A DNA stretch of 64,000 bases from Hyphomicrobiales bacterium (GTDB lineage: Bacteria > Pseudomonadota > Alphaproteobacteria > Rhizobiales > Xanthobacteraceae), in NCBI GenBank assembly GCA_017305715.1, contig JAFKKG010000023.1, positions 62,001 through 126,000 on the forward strand. Reading direction: 5' to 3'. Every line of letters begins with the position of its first letter. The first letter of the stretch is position 1. A program made the translations under genes and the position numbers. This document shows positions 7,976 through 16,458 of this stretch, piece after piece. Under the pieces are notes generated by a model. That model was given only the letters and a program-made list of their open reading frames with translations, made no database searches and was not told the DNA's origin.

Positions 7976-8784
7976 ACAATCTTCACCGCGAGCTGGCCCC
8001 GATATCGGATGCGGCATGGTTCCAAATCGAGGAGGAGACCGCGCGCACCATCAAGCGCTACCTCGCCGGGCGGCGCGTCGTCGACGTGCAGGGGCCGGGT
8101 GGCATCACGCTGTCCGCGATCGGCACCGGCCATCTGCGCAATGTGGCGGCGCCCGGAGACGGCATCCTGGCACGCCAGCGCGAGGTCAAGCCGCTGGTCG
8201 AACTGCGCGTTCCCTTCGAGCTCGACCGCGAGCAGATCGACGACGTCGAGCGCGGCGCCAACGATTCGGATTGGCAGCCCGTCAAGGACGCCGCCAAGTT
8301 GCTGGCCTTTGCAGAGGACCGCGCGATCTTCGAGGGCTACACCGCGGCAGGGATCGGTGGCCTCCGCGAGGGCACCAGCAATCCGGTGCTGCCGCTTCCG
8401 GCGGACGTCCGCGCCTACCCCGATGTCATCGCCCATGCACTGAGCCAGTTGCGGCTCGCGGGCGTCAACGGGCCCTATTCGGTGTTGCTGGGAGCCGATG
8501 CCTACACCGCGCTGAGCGAGAGCAGCGATCACGGCTATCCGATCCTGCGGCACATCAAGGGCCTCGTGGACGGCGAAATCGTCTGGGCGCCGGCCATCAA
8601 CGGCGCCTTCGTGCTGACGACGCGCGGCGGCGATTTCTGCCTGCACCTCGGCGAGGACGTATCGATCGGCTATCTCAGCCATGACGACAAGACGGTCCGG
8701 CTCTATCTGCAGGAGACGTTCACGTTCCTGCTGCTGACGACGGAGGCCTCGGTTGCGCTCACCGCGAGCGGCAGCAAGCCCTGA
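7972..8784 (+). CDS. Family 1 encapsulin shell protein
   Basis: 270 residues, the usual length of a T=1 encapsulin protomer (Linocin M18 / CFP29 family, HK97 phage capsid fold). Recognisable family features are the N-terminal LHRELAPISDAAWFQIEEE, the ARTIKRYLAGRRVVDVQGP segment, PLVELRVPFELDREQIDD in the E-loop region, and the conserved AIFEGY and GPYSVLLGADAY stretches. Shell proteins self-assemble into a roughly 20-25 nm compartment that encloses proteins bearing a C-terminal targeting peptide, here the DyP peroxidase encoded immediately upstream. AAAGGAG inside the end of the DyP gene serves as ribosome site. Likely role: oxidative-stress defence, inferred from cargo type. Confidence 0.93.
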   Translation: MNNLHRELAPISDAAWFQIEEETARTIKRYLAGRRVVDVQGPGGITLSAIGTGHLRNVAAPGDGILARQREVKPLVELRVPFELDREQIDDVERGANDSDWQPVKDAAKLLAFAEDRAIFEGYTAAGIGGLREGTSNPVLPLPADVRAYPDVIAHALSQLRLAGVNGPYSVLLGADAYTALSESSDHGYPILRHIKGLVDGEIVWAPAINGAFVLTTRGGDFCLHLGEDVSIGYLSHDDKTVRLYLQETFTFLLLTTEASVALTASGSKP

Positions 8785-8792
8785 TCGCCGGA

Positions 8793-9461
8793 TCACGCTC
8801 TGGTTCGCCCGTTCGCGGCGCAACCGTGCAGAAACAGTTTGACGCATTTCCGCACCCGCGCCTTTAGCTGCGCGCGGGTGGGCAGCGGCACGCCGCCATA
8901 GATCGCGGCGCGCTGCGGGGCGGAAGCGACCATGCCAATCAGGATGCCCGCGGCTTCCTCGGGATTGTCTGTCACGATCAGCCCGCGTTTGACCTGGACC
9001 CGCAGCCATTTCGTCAGCGCGGCCGTGGTTCGGACAATGCCGTTATTGTAGAACGCCGCCGCCAGCCCGGGGAATTGGCCGGTCTCTTGCAGGATGATGC
9101 GTTGCAGGGCGACGACATCAGGATCGAGCCCGAGATCGGCATACGCCAGCAGCGCCGCGTTCAGCCCGGCTTCGATATCGGCATCTTCAGGCACCTGCAA
9201 ATCGAACTCGGACAGGAACCGGTCGAGCCGGTCCGACACCATGCCCTCGAACAATGCGGCCTTGTTCGGCACCAGGCGGTACAGCGTCTTGGTCGAGACG
9301 CCGGCGCCGCGGGCCACGGTTTCGGTAGAGGTCGCGGCATATCCGTTGGCTGCAAATTCGTGCCGCGCGGCCTCGTAGATCATTTGACGCGTCTCGTCGT
9401 CGGGGCGGAGTTGCGGACGCCCGCGGTCGCGCCGCGCGGTGGAAGATTTTGCTTCAGCCAT
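8793..9461 (-). CDS. TetR/AcrR family repressor (intact copy of a duplicated regulator)
   Basis: 222 residues from ATG 9461. The N-terminal helix-turn-helix is standard (GYAATSTETVARGAGVS, then TKTLYRLVPNKAALFEGMV, about residues 40-75). The rest is a complete ligand-binding domain of the AefR-like type. It is divergent from the epoxide hydrolase at 9583, with an 18-bp inverted repeat at 9516-9533 in the gap, which is likely its operator. A decayed copy with the same upstream region lies at 10978-11315 next to the efflux genes, so this protein may control both targets. The ligand is unknown; an epoxide, aromatic or hydrophobic compound would fit the neighbours. Confidence 0.9.
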   Translation of the reverse strand: MAEAKSSTARRDRGRPQLRPDDETRQMIYEAARHEFAANGYAATSTETVARGAGVSTKTLYRLVPNKAALFEGMVSDRLDRFLSEFDLQVPEDADIEAGLNAALLAYADLGLDPDVVALQRIILQETGQFPGLAAAFYNNGIVRTTAALTKWLRVQVKRGLIVTDNPEEAAGILIGMVASAPQRAAIYGGVPLPTRAQLKARVRKCVKLFLHGCAANGRTRA

Positions 9462-9515
9462 GCTCTTACATGATGCCTGTCATTCCATTGCATGTTCCGG
9501 TATCGGCCCCATTTT

Positions 9516-9533
9516 GGAAATTGTCAAGTTTCC
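9516..9533. promoter_or_regulatory. Inverted-repeat operator, copy 1 (TetR / epoxide hydrolase gap)
   Basis: GGAAATTGTCAAGTTTCC is an 18-bp interrupted palindrome with arms GGAAA and TTTCC (plus matching inner bases), 55 bases from the tetR start. On the minus strand it overlaps TTGACA, which has GATACC 17 bases further on and makes a plausible tetR promoter. The same site recurs at 11370-11387 at the same distance from the decayed tetR copy. Confidence 0.65.
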
Positions 9534-9582
9534 TAATTCGACCATGCCCGGGCCGCGGGCATTCAACCAAGGATAGTTCACC

Positions 9583-10911
9583 ATGCATAGCCAGCCACGT
9601 TCCGAAGTCATCAACCAAGATCGGCGCCAGTTTCTGAACACCGCCGCAATGGGCATTGCAGCCGCAGGCGCCGCCAGGCTGTTTTCTCCAAAGATGGCGG
9701 TGGCCGCCAACAGCGGCGAGATCGTCCCGTTCCGGATCAATGTCCCTGAAGAGCAACTTGTCGATCTCCGCCGGCGTGTGAAGGCGACACGGTGGCCTGA
9801 TCGGGAAACGGTCAAGGATGCATCGCAGGGCGTGCAACTCGCGACGATCCAGGAACTCGCGCGCTACTGGGCGACGGATTACGACTGGCGCAAGATCGAG
9901 TCGAAACTGAACGCCCTGCCGCAATTCATAACCGAGATCGACGGGCTCGATATTCATTTTATTCACGTCCGCTCGAAGCATGAGAATGCGCTGCCGATGA
10001 TCGTCACGCACGGCTGGCCCGGCTCGATTATCGAGCAGATGAAGATCATCGAGCCCCTGACCAATCCGACCGCGCACGGCGGAAGCGCATCGGACGCCTT
10101 CCATCTGGTGATCCCGTCGCTGCCGGGCCACGGCTTCTCCGGAAAACCGACCGCGCCCGGGTGGAACCCAGTGACCATCGCGCGTGCATGGGCGACGTTG
10201 ATGCAACGCCTCGGCTACACACGGTACGTAGCGCAGGGCGGCGACTGGGGGAACGCCGTTTCGGAAGTGATGGCCCTGCAGCGGCCGCCGGGATTGCTCG
10301 GCATTCACACCAACATGGCGGCCACGGTTCCATCCGAAATCTCGAAGGCACTGGCGTTTCACGAGGCGCCGCCTTCGAATCTCACGGCCGAAGAGCGCAA
10401 CGCGTGGGACCAGCTGGCCGACTTCTACGGCAAGGGGCTCGCGTACGCCCTCGAAATGTCGAACCGCCCGCAAACGCTCTACGGCATGGTGGATTCGCCG
10501 GTCGGCCTCGCCGGATGGATGCTCGATCATGACATCCGCAGTTACGCGATGATCGCACGCGTCTTCGACGGACAATCCGAAGGCCTTACCCGCGATGACG
10601 TGCTCGACAACATTACGCTCTACTGGCTGACCAACACGGCCGTTTCGTCGGCGCGGCTCTACTGGGACACCACGCAGATCTCGACGGGAGGCGGCTTCTT
10701 CGACGTCAGGGGCGTCAAGCTCCCGGTCGCCGTAAGCGCTTTTCCGGATGAGATCTATGCGGCGCCCAGGAGCTGGGCCGAGCGGGCCTATCCCAACCTC
10801 GTCCATTACAACAAGCTCCCCAGGGGCGGCCACTTCGCGGCGTGGGAACAGCCGGCGTTCTTCGTCTCGGAAATGCGCGCAGCGTTCAAGTCGCTACGCC
10901 AATCGATCTGA
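9583..10911 (+). CDS. Epoxide hydrolase family alpha/beta hydrolase with Tat-type signal
   Basis: 442 residues from ATG 9583. The N-terminus DRRQFLNTAAMGIAAAGAA (13-31) looks like a twin-arginine export signal. An epoxide hydrolase N-terminal domain follows (FRINVPEEQLVDLRRRVKAT, from about residue 50). The alpha/beta core has the oxyanion motif HGWPG (143-147), the nucleophile Asp221 in QGGDWGN and a late His in GGHFAAWEQP. Such enzymes open epoxides by adding water through an ester intermediate. A Tat signal implies periplasmic action, which is less common for this family. It is divergent from the TetR gene, shares the operator region with it and ends at a strong terminator. Confidence 0.9.
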   Translation: MHSQPRSEVINQDRRQFLNTAAMGIAAAGAARLFSPKMAVAANSGEIVPFRINVPEEQLVDLRRRVKATRWPDRETVKDASQGVQLATIQELARYWATDYDWRKIESKLNALPQFITEIDGLDIHFIHVRSKHENALPMIVTHGWPGSIIEQMKIIEPLTNPTAHGGSASDAFHLVIPSLPGHGFSGKPTAPGWNPVTIARAWATLMQRLGYTRYVAQGGDWGNAVSEVMALQRPPGLLGIHTNMAATVPSEISKALAFHEAPPSNLTAEERNAWDQLADFYGKGLAYALEMSNRPQTLYGMVDSPVGLAGWMLDHDIRSYAMIARVFDGQSEGLTRDDVLDNITLYWLTNTAVSSARLYWDTTQISTGGGFFDVRGVKLPVAVSAFPDEIYAAPRSWAERAYPNLVHYNKLPRGGHFAAWEQPAFFVSEMRAAFKSLRQSI

Positions 10912-10950
10912 GAAAGACGCGGCGCGCTAACTGCGCGCCGCTTCTCTTTT
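10910..10950 (+). terminator. Rho-independent terminator after the epoxide hydrolase
   Basis: Arms GCGGCGCGC (10919-10927) and GCGCGCCGC (10933-10941) form a perfect nine-base-pair stem with loop TAACT. The stem is extended by GAGAA / TTCTC, and a T-rich run CTTTT ends near 10950. It begins at the stop codon of the hydrolase. Confidence 0.85.
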
Positions 10951-10977
10951 GGCATCACGTGACTGCCGACTTCCCGA

Positions 10978-11315
10978 CCCAGCCCCGGATCGGCATACGC
11001 CATTAGCGCCGCAGTCGGGCCGGCTTCGATGTCGGCATCATCAAGCACCTGCAAATTGACGTCGGACAGGACTCGCTCCTGCCGGTCCGACACCATGCCC
11101 TCGCACCATACGGCCTTGTTCGGCATCAGGCGGTACGGCCTCCTGGTCGAGACACCGGCGCTGCGGGCCACCGTTTCGGCAGCGGTCGCAGCATATCCGC
11201 GGGCGGCAAGTTCGTGCCACGCGGCCCCGTAGATGAATTGACGCGTCTCGTCGGCGGCGCGGGGTTGCGGACGCCCGCGGTCGCGGCGCGCGATGGAAGA
11301 TTTTGCTTCAGCCAT
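10978..11315 (-). pseudogene. Truncated, mutated copy of the TetR regulator at 8793-9461
   Basis: From ATG 11315 the first roughly 112 residues align closely with the intact regulator at 8793-9461 (MAEAKSS.ARRDRGRPQ, DETRQ.IY, GYAAT..ETVAR.AGVST, then EGMVSD and DADIEAG). The similarity then stops, and the frame runs on into sequence antisense to the epoxide hydrolase until 10806. The ligand-binding domain is gone. In the recognition helix TKTLYRL has become TRRPYRL, putting a proline where a helix is needed. The protein is therefore very unlikely to work. The upstream non-coding DNA, including the 18-bp palindrome, was copied too. Its remaining significance is as evidence of duplication and as a carrier of an operator for the efflux genes. 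Confidence 0.8.
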
Positions 11316-11369
11316 GCTCTTACATGATGCCTGTCATTCTATTGACGTTTCGGATAACGCGCCTATTTT

Positions 11370-11387
11370 GGAAATTACCAAGTTTCC
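11370..11387. promoter_or_regulatory. Inverted-repeat operator, copy 2 (decayed TetR / efflux pump gap)
   Basis: GGAAATTACCAAGTTTCC keeps both arms of the site at 9516-9533 (15 of 18 bases identical) and lies 55 bases from the start of the decayed tetR copy, exactly as in copy 1. It sits 27 bases before the efflux adaptor's ATG at 11414, a good position for repression. Confidence 0.65.
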
Positions 11388-11413
11388 TAATTATCCCGGA
11401 GCGGAGAACCGCC

Positions 11414-12685
11414 ATGAGTGTCCACTCAACTTCCTTCCCGACCGACCAGCCGGTGCCCTCGGGCGCCGCCGCCGAGGCGCTGCTGCCCGCCGCCACCGCG
11501 ACGGCGCCGCAAGCGGTGCACGCGAAAAAATTCAATCTGCGCAAGCTGTTGCTGACCGGCGCGGCGCTCGCCGCACTGGCGGGGGCGAGCTGGTATGGCT
11601 GGGATTATTGGACCGTCGGCCAATATCTGGTGTCGACCGATGACGCCTATGTGAAGGCCGACAGCACCACCATCGCCCCGAAAGTCACCGGCTATCTGCT
11701 CAACGTGCTGGTGAAGGACAATGAGCGCGTCACCACCGGTCAGGTGCTGGCGCGGATCGACGACCGCGACTTCCGGGTGGCGCTCGACCAGGCCAGGGCG
11801 GACGTGACCGCGGCGGAAGCCGCCCTTGCCAGCAAGCGCGCGCAGCTCGACGTTCAGCAGACCGTGATCGATGCGGCGCGGGCGACGCTGGACGTCGACA
11901 TGGCGGCGCAGACCTTCAGCCGGCAGGAGAACAAGCGCTACACGGATTTGGCCGCCACCGGCTATGGCAGCATCCAGAATGCGCAGAACGCGCAGGCGCG
12001 CGATGCCGGCGTTGCCGCCACGATCGAGCGCGACAAGGCCAATCTTGCCTCGGCGCTGAAGCAGGTCGAGCTGCTCAAGGCCGAAATTGCCCAGGCCACC
12101 GCTTCCGCCTTGCGCGCCAATGCGCTGCAGCGCCAGGCCGAACTCAATCTCGGCTACACCACGATCACCGCGCCGATCGACGGCGTCGTCGGCAACCGCA
12201 CGCTGCGCGTCGGGCAGTATGTGCAGGCCGGAACGCAGTTGATGTCGGTGGTGCCGGTGCAGGGCGCCTATGTGGTGGCGAACTACAAGGAGACCCAGCT
12301 CACCCATGTGCGCGAGGGCCAGGCTGTCGATATCGAAGTCGACACATTCCCGGGTCAGATCGTGCACGGCCATGTCGACAGCATCGCGCCCGCCAGCGGC
12401 CAGGAATTCGCGCTGCTGCCGCCGGACAACGCCACCGGCAATTTCACCAAGGTGGTGCAGCGAATCCCGGTGCGGATCGCACTCGATAGCAATGCGAATT
12501 CCCGCATCGAATTGCGGCCGGGCATGTCTGTGATCCCGACCATTGCGACGCGTTCGACGAGCGAAAGCCGCGCGGCGGCCGCAGCCGCCAACATCCACAA
12601 GACGGTTTCTGGAGCATCGTGCCATGTCAAATCAGAGCCCTTCCATCTCGAACTCCGCACTGCCGACCTCGCCCGCGGCATCTAG
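11414..12685 (+). CDS. HlyD/EmrA-type membrane fusion protein of an efflux pump
   Basis: 423 residues from ATG 11414 with CGGAG upstream. Order: a cytoplasmic Ala/Pro-rich N-terminus, one membrane helix (about residues 45-63), a lipoyl/barrel-sandwich half (STDDAYVKADSTTIAPKVTG), a long Ala/Gln-rich alpha-helical hairpin, the second half ELNLGYTTITAPIDGVVGNR, and a beta-barrel domain with VVANYKETQL. This is the periplasmic adaptor that links an inner-membrane transporter with an outer-membrane channel. The next gene, an EmrB-like transporter, starts at 12624, so the reading frames overlap by 62 bases, and the last 20 or so residues of this protein look unconserved. Likely repressed through the palindrome at 11370. 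Confidence 0.9.
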   Translation: MSVHSTSFPTDQPVPSGAAAEALLPAATATAPQAVHAKKFNLRKLLLTGAALAALAGASWYGWDYWTVGQYLVSTDDAYVKADSTTIAPKVTGYLLNVLVKDNERVTTGQVLARIDDRDFRVALDQARADVTAAEAALASKRAQLDVQQTVIDAARATLDVDMAAQTFSRQENKRYTDLAATGYGSIQNAQNAQARDAGVAATIERDKANLASALKQVELLKAEIAQATASALRANALQRQAELNLGYTTITAPIDGVVGNRTLRVGQYVQAGTQLMSVVPVQGAYVVANYKETQLTHVREGQAVDIEVDTFPGQIVHGHVDSIAPASGQEFALLPPDNATGNFTKVVQRIPVRIALDSNANSRIELRPGMSVIPTIATRSTSESRAAAAAANIHKTVSGASCHVKSEPFHLELRTADLARGI

Positions 12686-14243
12686 CCCGGCCATCGATCC
12701 GAACCGCGCCAGCCTGACGACCTGGATTGCCGTTTCCGCCGCCATGATCGGCTCGTTCATGGCGATCCTGAACATCCAGATCACCAACGCCTCCCTGCTC
12801 AACATCGAGGGCGGCATCGGCACTGGCGTCGACAACGGCTCCTGGATCTCGACCTCGTATCTGATCGGCGAGATCGTGGTGATCCCGCTGACCGACTTCC
12901 TCAGCCGCGTGTTCTCGTTCCGCCGCTACATGATCATGAGCGCCGCATTGTTCGCCATCTTCTCGGTGGCCTGCGCCTTCACCCACGACCTGCCCTCGAT
13001 GATCGCGATGCGCGGATTGCAGGGCTTCGCCGGCGGCGTGCTGATCCCGATGGCGTTCACGCTGGTGCTGACAAAGCTGCCGAAGCCGCAGCAGCCGGTG
13101 GGGCTGGCGATCTTCGCACTGTCGGTCACCTTCGCGCCCGCGATCGGGCCGACCATCGGCGGCTATCTCACCGAGAATTACGGCTGGCGCACCATTTTCT
13201 ACGTCAACGTGATCCCGACGGCCGTGATGGTGGCCGCGCTCTATCTGACGCTGGAGCGCGCGCCGATGCAGCTCAAGCTGCTCAGGGAGGGCGACTGGGC
13301 GGGGATTTTCACCATGGCGATCGGCCTCTCCGCGCTGCAGACCGTGCTCGAGGAAGGCAACAAGGACGACTGGTTCGCCTCCCCCTTCATCCAGCGCCTC
13401 GCCGTGATCGCAGTTGTGAGCCTTGCGCTGTTCGTCTGGATCGAACTGACGGTGGAAAAGCCGCTGATCCGGCTGCGGCTCTTGAAGCGCCGCAATTTCG
13501 GCTTCGGCACCATCGCGCTGACGCTGGTCGGCTTCGCGCTGTTCGGCTCGGTCTACATCCTGCCGGCCTATCTCGGCCAGGCCCAGGGCTACAATGCCGA
13601 GCAGATCGGCAAGGTGCTGGCCTGGACCGGCCTGCCGCAACTGCTGTTGATACCGCTGCTGCCGATCCTGATGAAGCGCTTCGATACGCGCTACATCGCC
13701 TTCACGGGCCTCGTGATCTTCGCCTATAGCTGCTTCATGAACACAGCGATGTCGCCGGATTATGCCGGCGACCAGCTCTTCATTCCCAACATCGTGCGCG
13801 CCATTGGCCAGGCCATGGTGCTGACGCCGCTGAGCTCGGTGACCACGGGCGACCTCGCGCCGCAGGATGCCGCTGCCGCCTCGGGCATCAGCAACATGCT
13901 GCGCAATCTCGGCGGCGCGATCGGCACGGCGGTGCTTGCCACCGTGATCACCAAGCGCGAACAGTTTCACTCCAACATCATCGGCCAGTCGGTCACGCTC
14001 GGCCGCGAGGAGGTGCGCAGCCGGATCGCCCAGACCACGGATTACTTCCTGGCGCACGGCGTCTCCGATCCCGCCGCGGCGCATCAGCAGGCGATCATCG
14101 CCCTCGGCAAGGCCGTCAAGCATCAGGCGCTGGTGATGGGATTCAGCGACACGTTTGCGGTGATCGGCGTCGTGCTGATGCTGGCCGCGTTCGCGGTGGT
14201 GCTGACACGCAAGGCAAAGGGCGTGGCGGCTGGCGCGCATTGA
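12624..14243 (+). CDS. DHA2 family MFS multidrug transporter (EmrB/QacA type)
   Basis: 539 residues from ATG 12624. After a Ser/Pro-rich N-terminus come about 14 membrane helices, as expected of the DHA2 drug:proton antiporter branch. Helix 1 carries MIGSFMAILNIQITNASL. The motif A region follows with DFLSRVFSFRRYM, and motif C lies at LSVTFAPAIGPTIGGYLTE. The partner adaptor is encoded just upstream with overlapping frames. The pair would export hydrophobic toxins, with an outer-membrane TolC-like protein supplied from elsewhere because none is encoded here. Substrate unknown. Confidence 0.92.
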   Translation: MSNQSPSISNSALPTSPAASSPAIDPNRASLTTWIAVSAAMIGSFMAILNIQITNASLLNIEGGIGTGVDNGSWISTSYLIGEIVVIPLTDFLSRVFSFRRYMIMSAALFAIFSVACAFTHDLPSMIAMRGLQGFAGGVLIPMAFTLVLTKLPKPQQPVGLAIFALSVTFAPAIGPTIGGYLTENYGWRTIFYVNVIPTAVMVAALYLTLERAPMQLKLLREGDWAGIFTMAIGLSALQTVLEEGNKDDWFASPFIQRLAVIAVVSLALFVWIELTVEKPLIRLRLLKRRNFGFGTIALTLVGFALFGSVYILPAYLGQAQGYNAEQIGKVLAWTGLPQLLLIPLLPILMKRFDTRYIAFTGLVIFAYSCFMNTAMSPDYAGDQLFIPNIVRAIGQAMVLTPLSSVTTGDLAPQDAAAASGISNMLRNLGGAIGTAVLATVITKREQFHSNIIGQSVTLGREEVRSRIAQTTDYFLAHGVSDPAAAHQQAIIALGKAVKHQALVMGFSDTFAVIGVVLMLAAFAVVLTRKAKGVAAGAH

Positions 14244-14253
14244 GCCTGTGATT

Positions 14254-15672
14254 TCACGCCAGCGACATATCCAGCGGCGGCGCGACGTCGTCCGGCAGCG
14301 GGTTGACATAGGGCGTCCGCGCGGTGCGCTTCGCAAGGTCGGCCTTGGCGGCGGCGATCAGCTCCGGCTCGCCCAGCGCCTGGACGCCGAGCGCGGCCAT
14401 CGCCTTGGCCGCCTGCACCATCGCCTTGTGGGCATGCGGGCTCTTGCCTTGGGCCACGATCTGCCAGGTATGAAACGGCGTGCCGATCGCGACCGTCGGG
14501 GCATGGACCTGCACGGTCGGAACCACCCAGCTGACATCGCCGACATCGGTCGAGCCGATCAGCGGATTGCGTTTGGCATGGAGCGGCACGGTGAAATCGG
14601 CCAGCGGCCGGTCGGTCGGCTCCATGCCGATCGAATGATAGACTGACGCGATGTCCTTGTCGGTCAAGGTGGACTGGATCTTCGCGGCGAACGCCTTGTC
14701 GGCCTCGTCGAAATGCGGGGGCCCGAGCTCTTCCATGATGCGGTGCAGGGTTTGCTCGAGCGGGGTGTTGTCGAGGACGTTGGAGACGGCGGAAATAATC
14801 CGCATCTCCATGCTGGTTTCGGTCATCAGCGCGGCGCCCTGCGCGATCTTGCGGACGCGGCCGACCAGTTCGTTCATCCCCGGCAGATCGCGGGCGCGGA
14901 TCGAATAGCGCACGCGAGCATGGGCCTGCACCACATTGGGGGCGATGCCGCCGGTGTCGAGCAGCGCATAATGCACGCGGGCGTCGCTCGGCATGTGCTC
15001 GCGCATGTAATTGACGCCGACATTCATCAGCTCGACGGCATCGAGCGCGCTGCGGCCAAGATGCGGCGAGGCCGCCGCATGCGACGCACGCCCCGTGAAG
15101 ATGAAGTCGGCTCGCGTATTGGCGAGCGACGGCGTCACCGCGACTTCCCAAAAGCTGTTGGGGTGCCAGGTGATGGCGATGTCGGCGTCATCGAAGGCGC
15201 CCGAGCGCACCATGAAGGTTTTTGCGGCGCCGCCCTCCTCGGCAGGACAACCATAGTAGCGCACGCGGCCCGGCACCTTGTTGGCGCTGAGCCAATCCTT
15301 CACCGCGGTGGCGGCGAGCAATGCCGCCGAACCCAACAGATTATGCCCACAACCATGGCCATGGCCGCCGACTTCGACAGGCCTGTGTTCGGCGACGCCG
15401 GCTTCCTGGCTGAGGCCGGGCAACGCGTCATATTCGCCGAGGAACGCGATGACGGGACCACCCTCGCCCCATTCGCCGATCAGGGCGGTCGGGATATCGG
15501 CGACATTCTCGGTGATGCGAAAACCCTGATGGCGCAATTCGGCCAGATGCTCGGCGGATGAGCGTGCCTCGGTGTAGCACACCTCGGGCATCGCCCAGAC
15601 CCGATCAGCCAGATCGATGAAGCGCGGCTTGATGACGTCGATCCCCCGCCAGATGTCGCTGCGATTGTCCAT
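14254..15672 (-). CDS. M20 family amidohydrolase (AbgB-like)
   Basis: 472 residues from ATG 15672, with GAGGATCAGG upstream; an in-frame extension to 15804 has no support. Metal-binding residues of the M20/M28 zinc peptidase fold are visible: GHGHGCGH (103-110), the Glu pair in CPAEEGG (145-146) and the His in AITWHPNSFW. A lid/dimerisation domain follows (FIFTGRASHAAASPHLG). The length and the WHPNSFW and SSTDVGDVSW-type motifs resemble p-aminobenzoyl-glutamate hydrolase subunit B and related amidases, which release amino groups from N-acyl substrates. There is no partner AbgA-like gene, so the substrate stays open. The gene stands alone, convergent with the efflux operon. Confidence 0.88.
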   Translation of the reverse strand: MDNRSDIWRGIDVIKPRFIDLADRVWAMPEVCYTEARSSAEHLAELRHQGFRITENVADIPTALIGEWGEGGPVIAFLGEYDALPGLSQEAGVAEHRPVEVGGHGHGCGHNLLGSAALLAATAVKDWLSANKVPGRVRYYGCPAEEGGAAKTFMVRSGAFDDADIAITWHPNSFWEVAVTPSLANTRADFIFTGRASHAAASPHLGRSALDAVELMNVGVNYMREHMPSDARVHYALLDTGGIAPNVVQAHARVRYSIRARDLPGMNELVGRVRKIAQGAALMTETSMEMRIISAVSNVLDNTPLEQTLHRIMEELGPPHFDEADKAFAAKIQSTLTDKDIASVYHSIGMEPTDRPLADFTVPLHAKRNPLIGSTDVGDVSWVVPTVQVHAPTVAIGTPFHTWQIVAQGKSPHAHKAMVQAAKAMAALGVQALGEPELIAAAKADLAKRTARTPYVNPLPDDVAPPLDMSLA

Positions 15673-15781
15673 GGCCTGATCCTCGGTAATGTGCCGGTGA
15701 AATCGTATCAGTTTCGCCAGACCCGGCCTAGGACGAGCCGGATGAGCTGCCATGCGGCCGGGGCGCTGCCTGCCCGTCATT

Positions 15782-15843
15782 GCGAGCGAAGCCAGGCCAT
15801 CCACATCTCGGCACGGGGATAGACGGATTGCTTCGCTTCGCTC
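15782..15843. repeat. REP-like palindromic element, copy 1
   Basis: The left arm GCGAGCGAAGC...CCATCC pairs imperfectly with the right arm CGGATTGCTTCGCTTCGCTC across a central CGGGGATAGA region. The right half is nearly identical to that of the element at 48033-48094. The palindrome would fold into one long hairpin. Confidence 0.65.
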
Positions 15844-15949
15844 TCATGCACGAACGCTCCACGTTTGTTGCAGACAAATGACGGTTGATACAGTTTCGCG
15901 TTCTCGCGGCGCATGGCGCCCGAGCTTTGCTGATGTCCCGCCCTCTTCA

Positions 15950-16400
15950 AATGGAGGGCGCAGGGAATGCCGGATGCGCGCTGCACCCGCGGTCTCATGT
16001 GCAATGTGCACAGGAAAGTGCGCACATGAGCATACAGGGCAGCGGAGAACATCCGACATTCCCTGCGCGATGGCTTTACGGCTTATAACGTGCTCTCCCC
16101 GGAGAACGGCTCTTTTGCCTCCGTTGCGCCCTGGGAAGTCAGATGCCTCCCAAGCGCTTTGACGCCAGCATCGCGGCGTCAGGACCACACGCTTTTGCCG
16201 TACGCTCAAGCTGCACGCGTCAAGCGCAGCCCTTGCGTCCACCGCTCCCCGCCCAACGTCCGTGACGACGGCCGACGCCCTTCTGACCAGGACGGGATGG
16301 GCAAGGTCGTAGCCCTGATTTGCCACTTCGGAAAAGCGAAATATTTTTATTTTTGGGGCTTGACATGACTTCCGTAAAACAGAAGTGATTTGCCCGTCGG
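15950..16400. repeat. Probable dispersed long intergenic repeat (by recall)
   Basis: The stretch begins with GGAGGGCGCAGGGAATGCC, continues through CATTCCCTGCGCGATGG, CGGCTTATAACGTGCTCTCC and GGGCTTGACATGACTTCCG, and ends in GTGATTTGCCCGTCGG. I recognise this order from many Bradyrhizobium intergenic regions. Only one copy is in the window, so the repeat status is from memory, not shown here. Confidence 0.45.
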
Positions 16401-16458
16401 CAGGCGGATGGTGCCACCCTGTCCGCCCTACGCGGTTTCCAGCCGCGTCGCGGGACGA

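Larger units (their letters stand above)
15673..16458. other. 786-base non-coding stretch with dispersed-repeat character
   Basis: No convincing gene lies here. Frames covering it lack ribosome sites and overlap on both strands. It contains a palindromic element (15782-15843) and a longer stretch, about 15950-16400, that I recall as a recurrent intergenic sequence of Bradyrhizobium genomes and that is often mis-annotated as small proteins. The second part includes a hairpin GACGCC...GGCGTC near 16160-16180 and an AT-rich tail around 16340-16370. Confidence 0.6.

Noticed and set aside
10806-10977. 3' extension of the decayed TetR frame
   Set aside because: It is antisense to the end of the epoxide hydrolase gene and shows no similarity to the intact regulator, so it was left out of the pseudogene.
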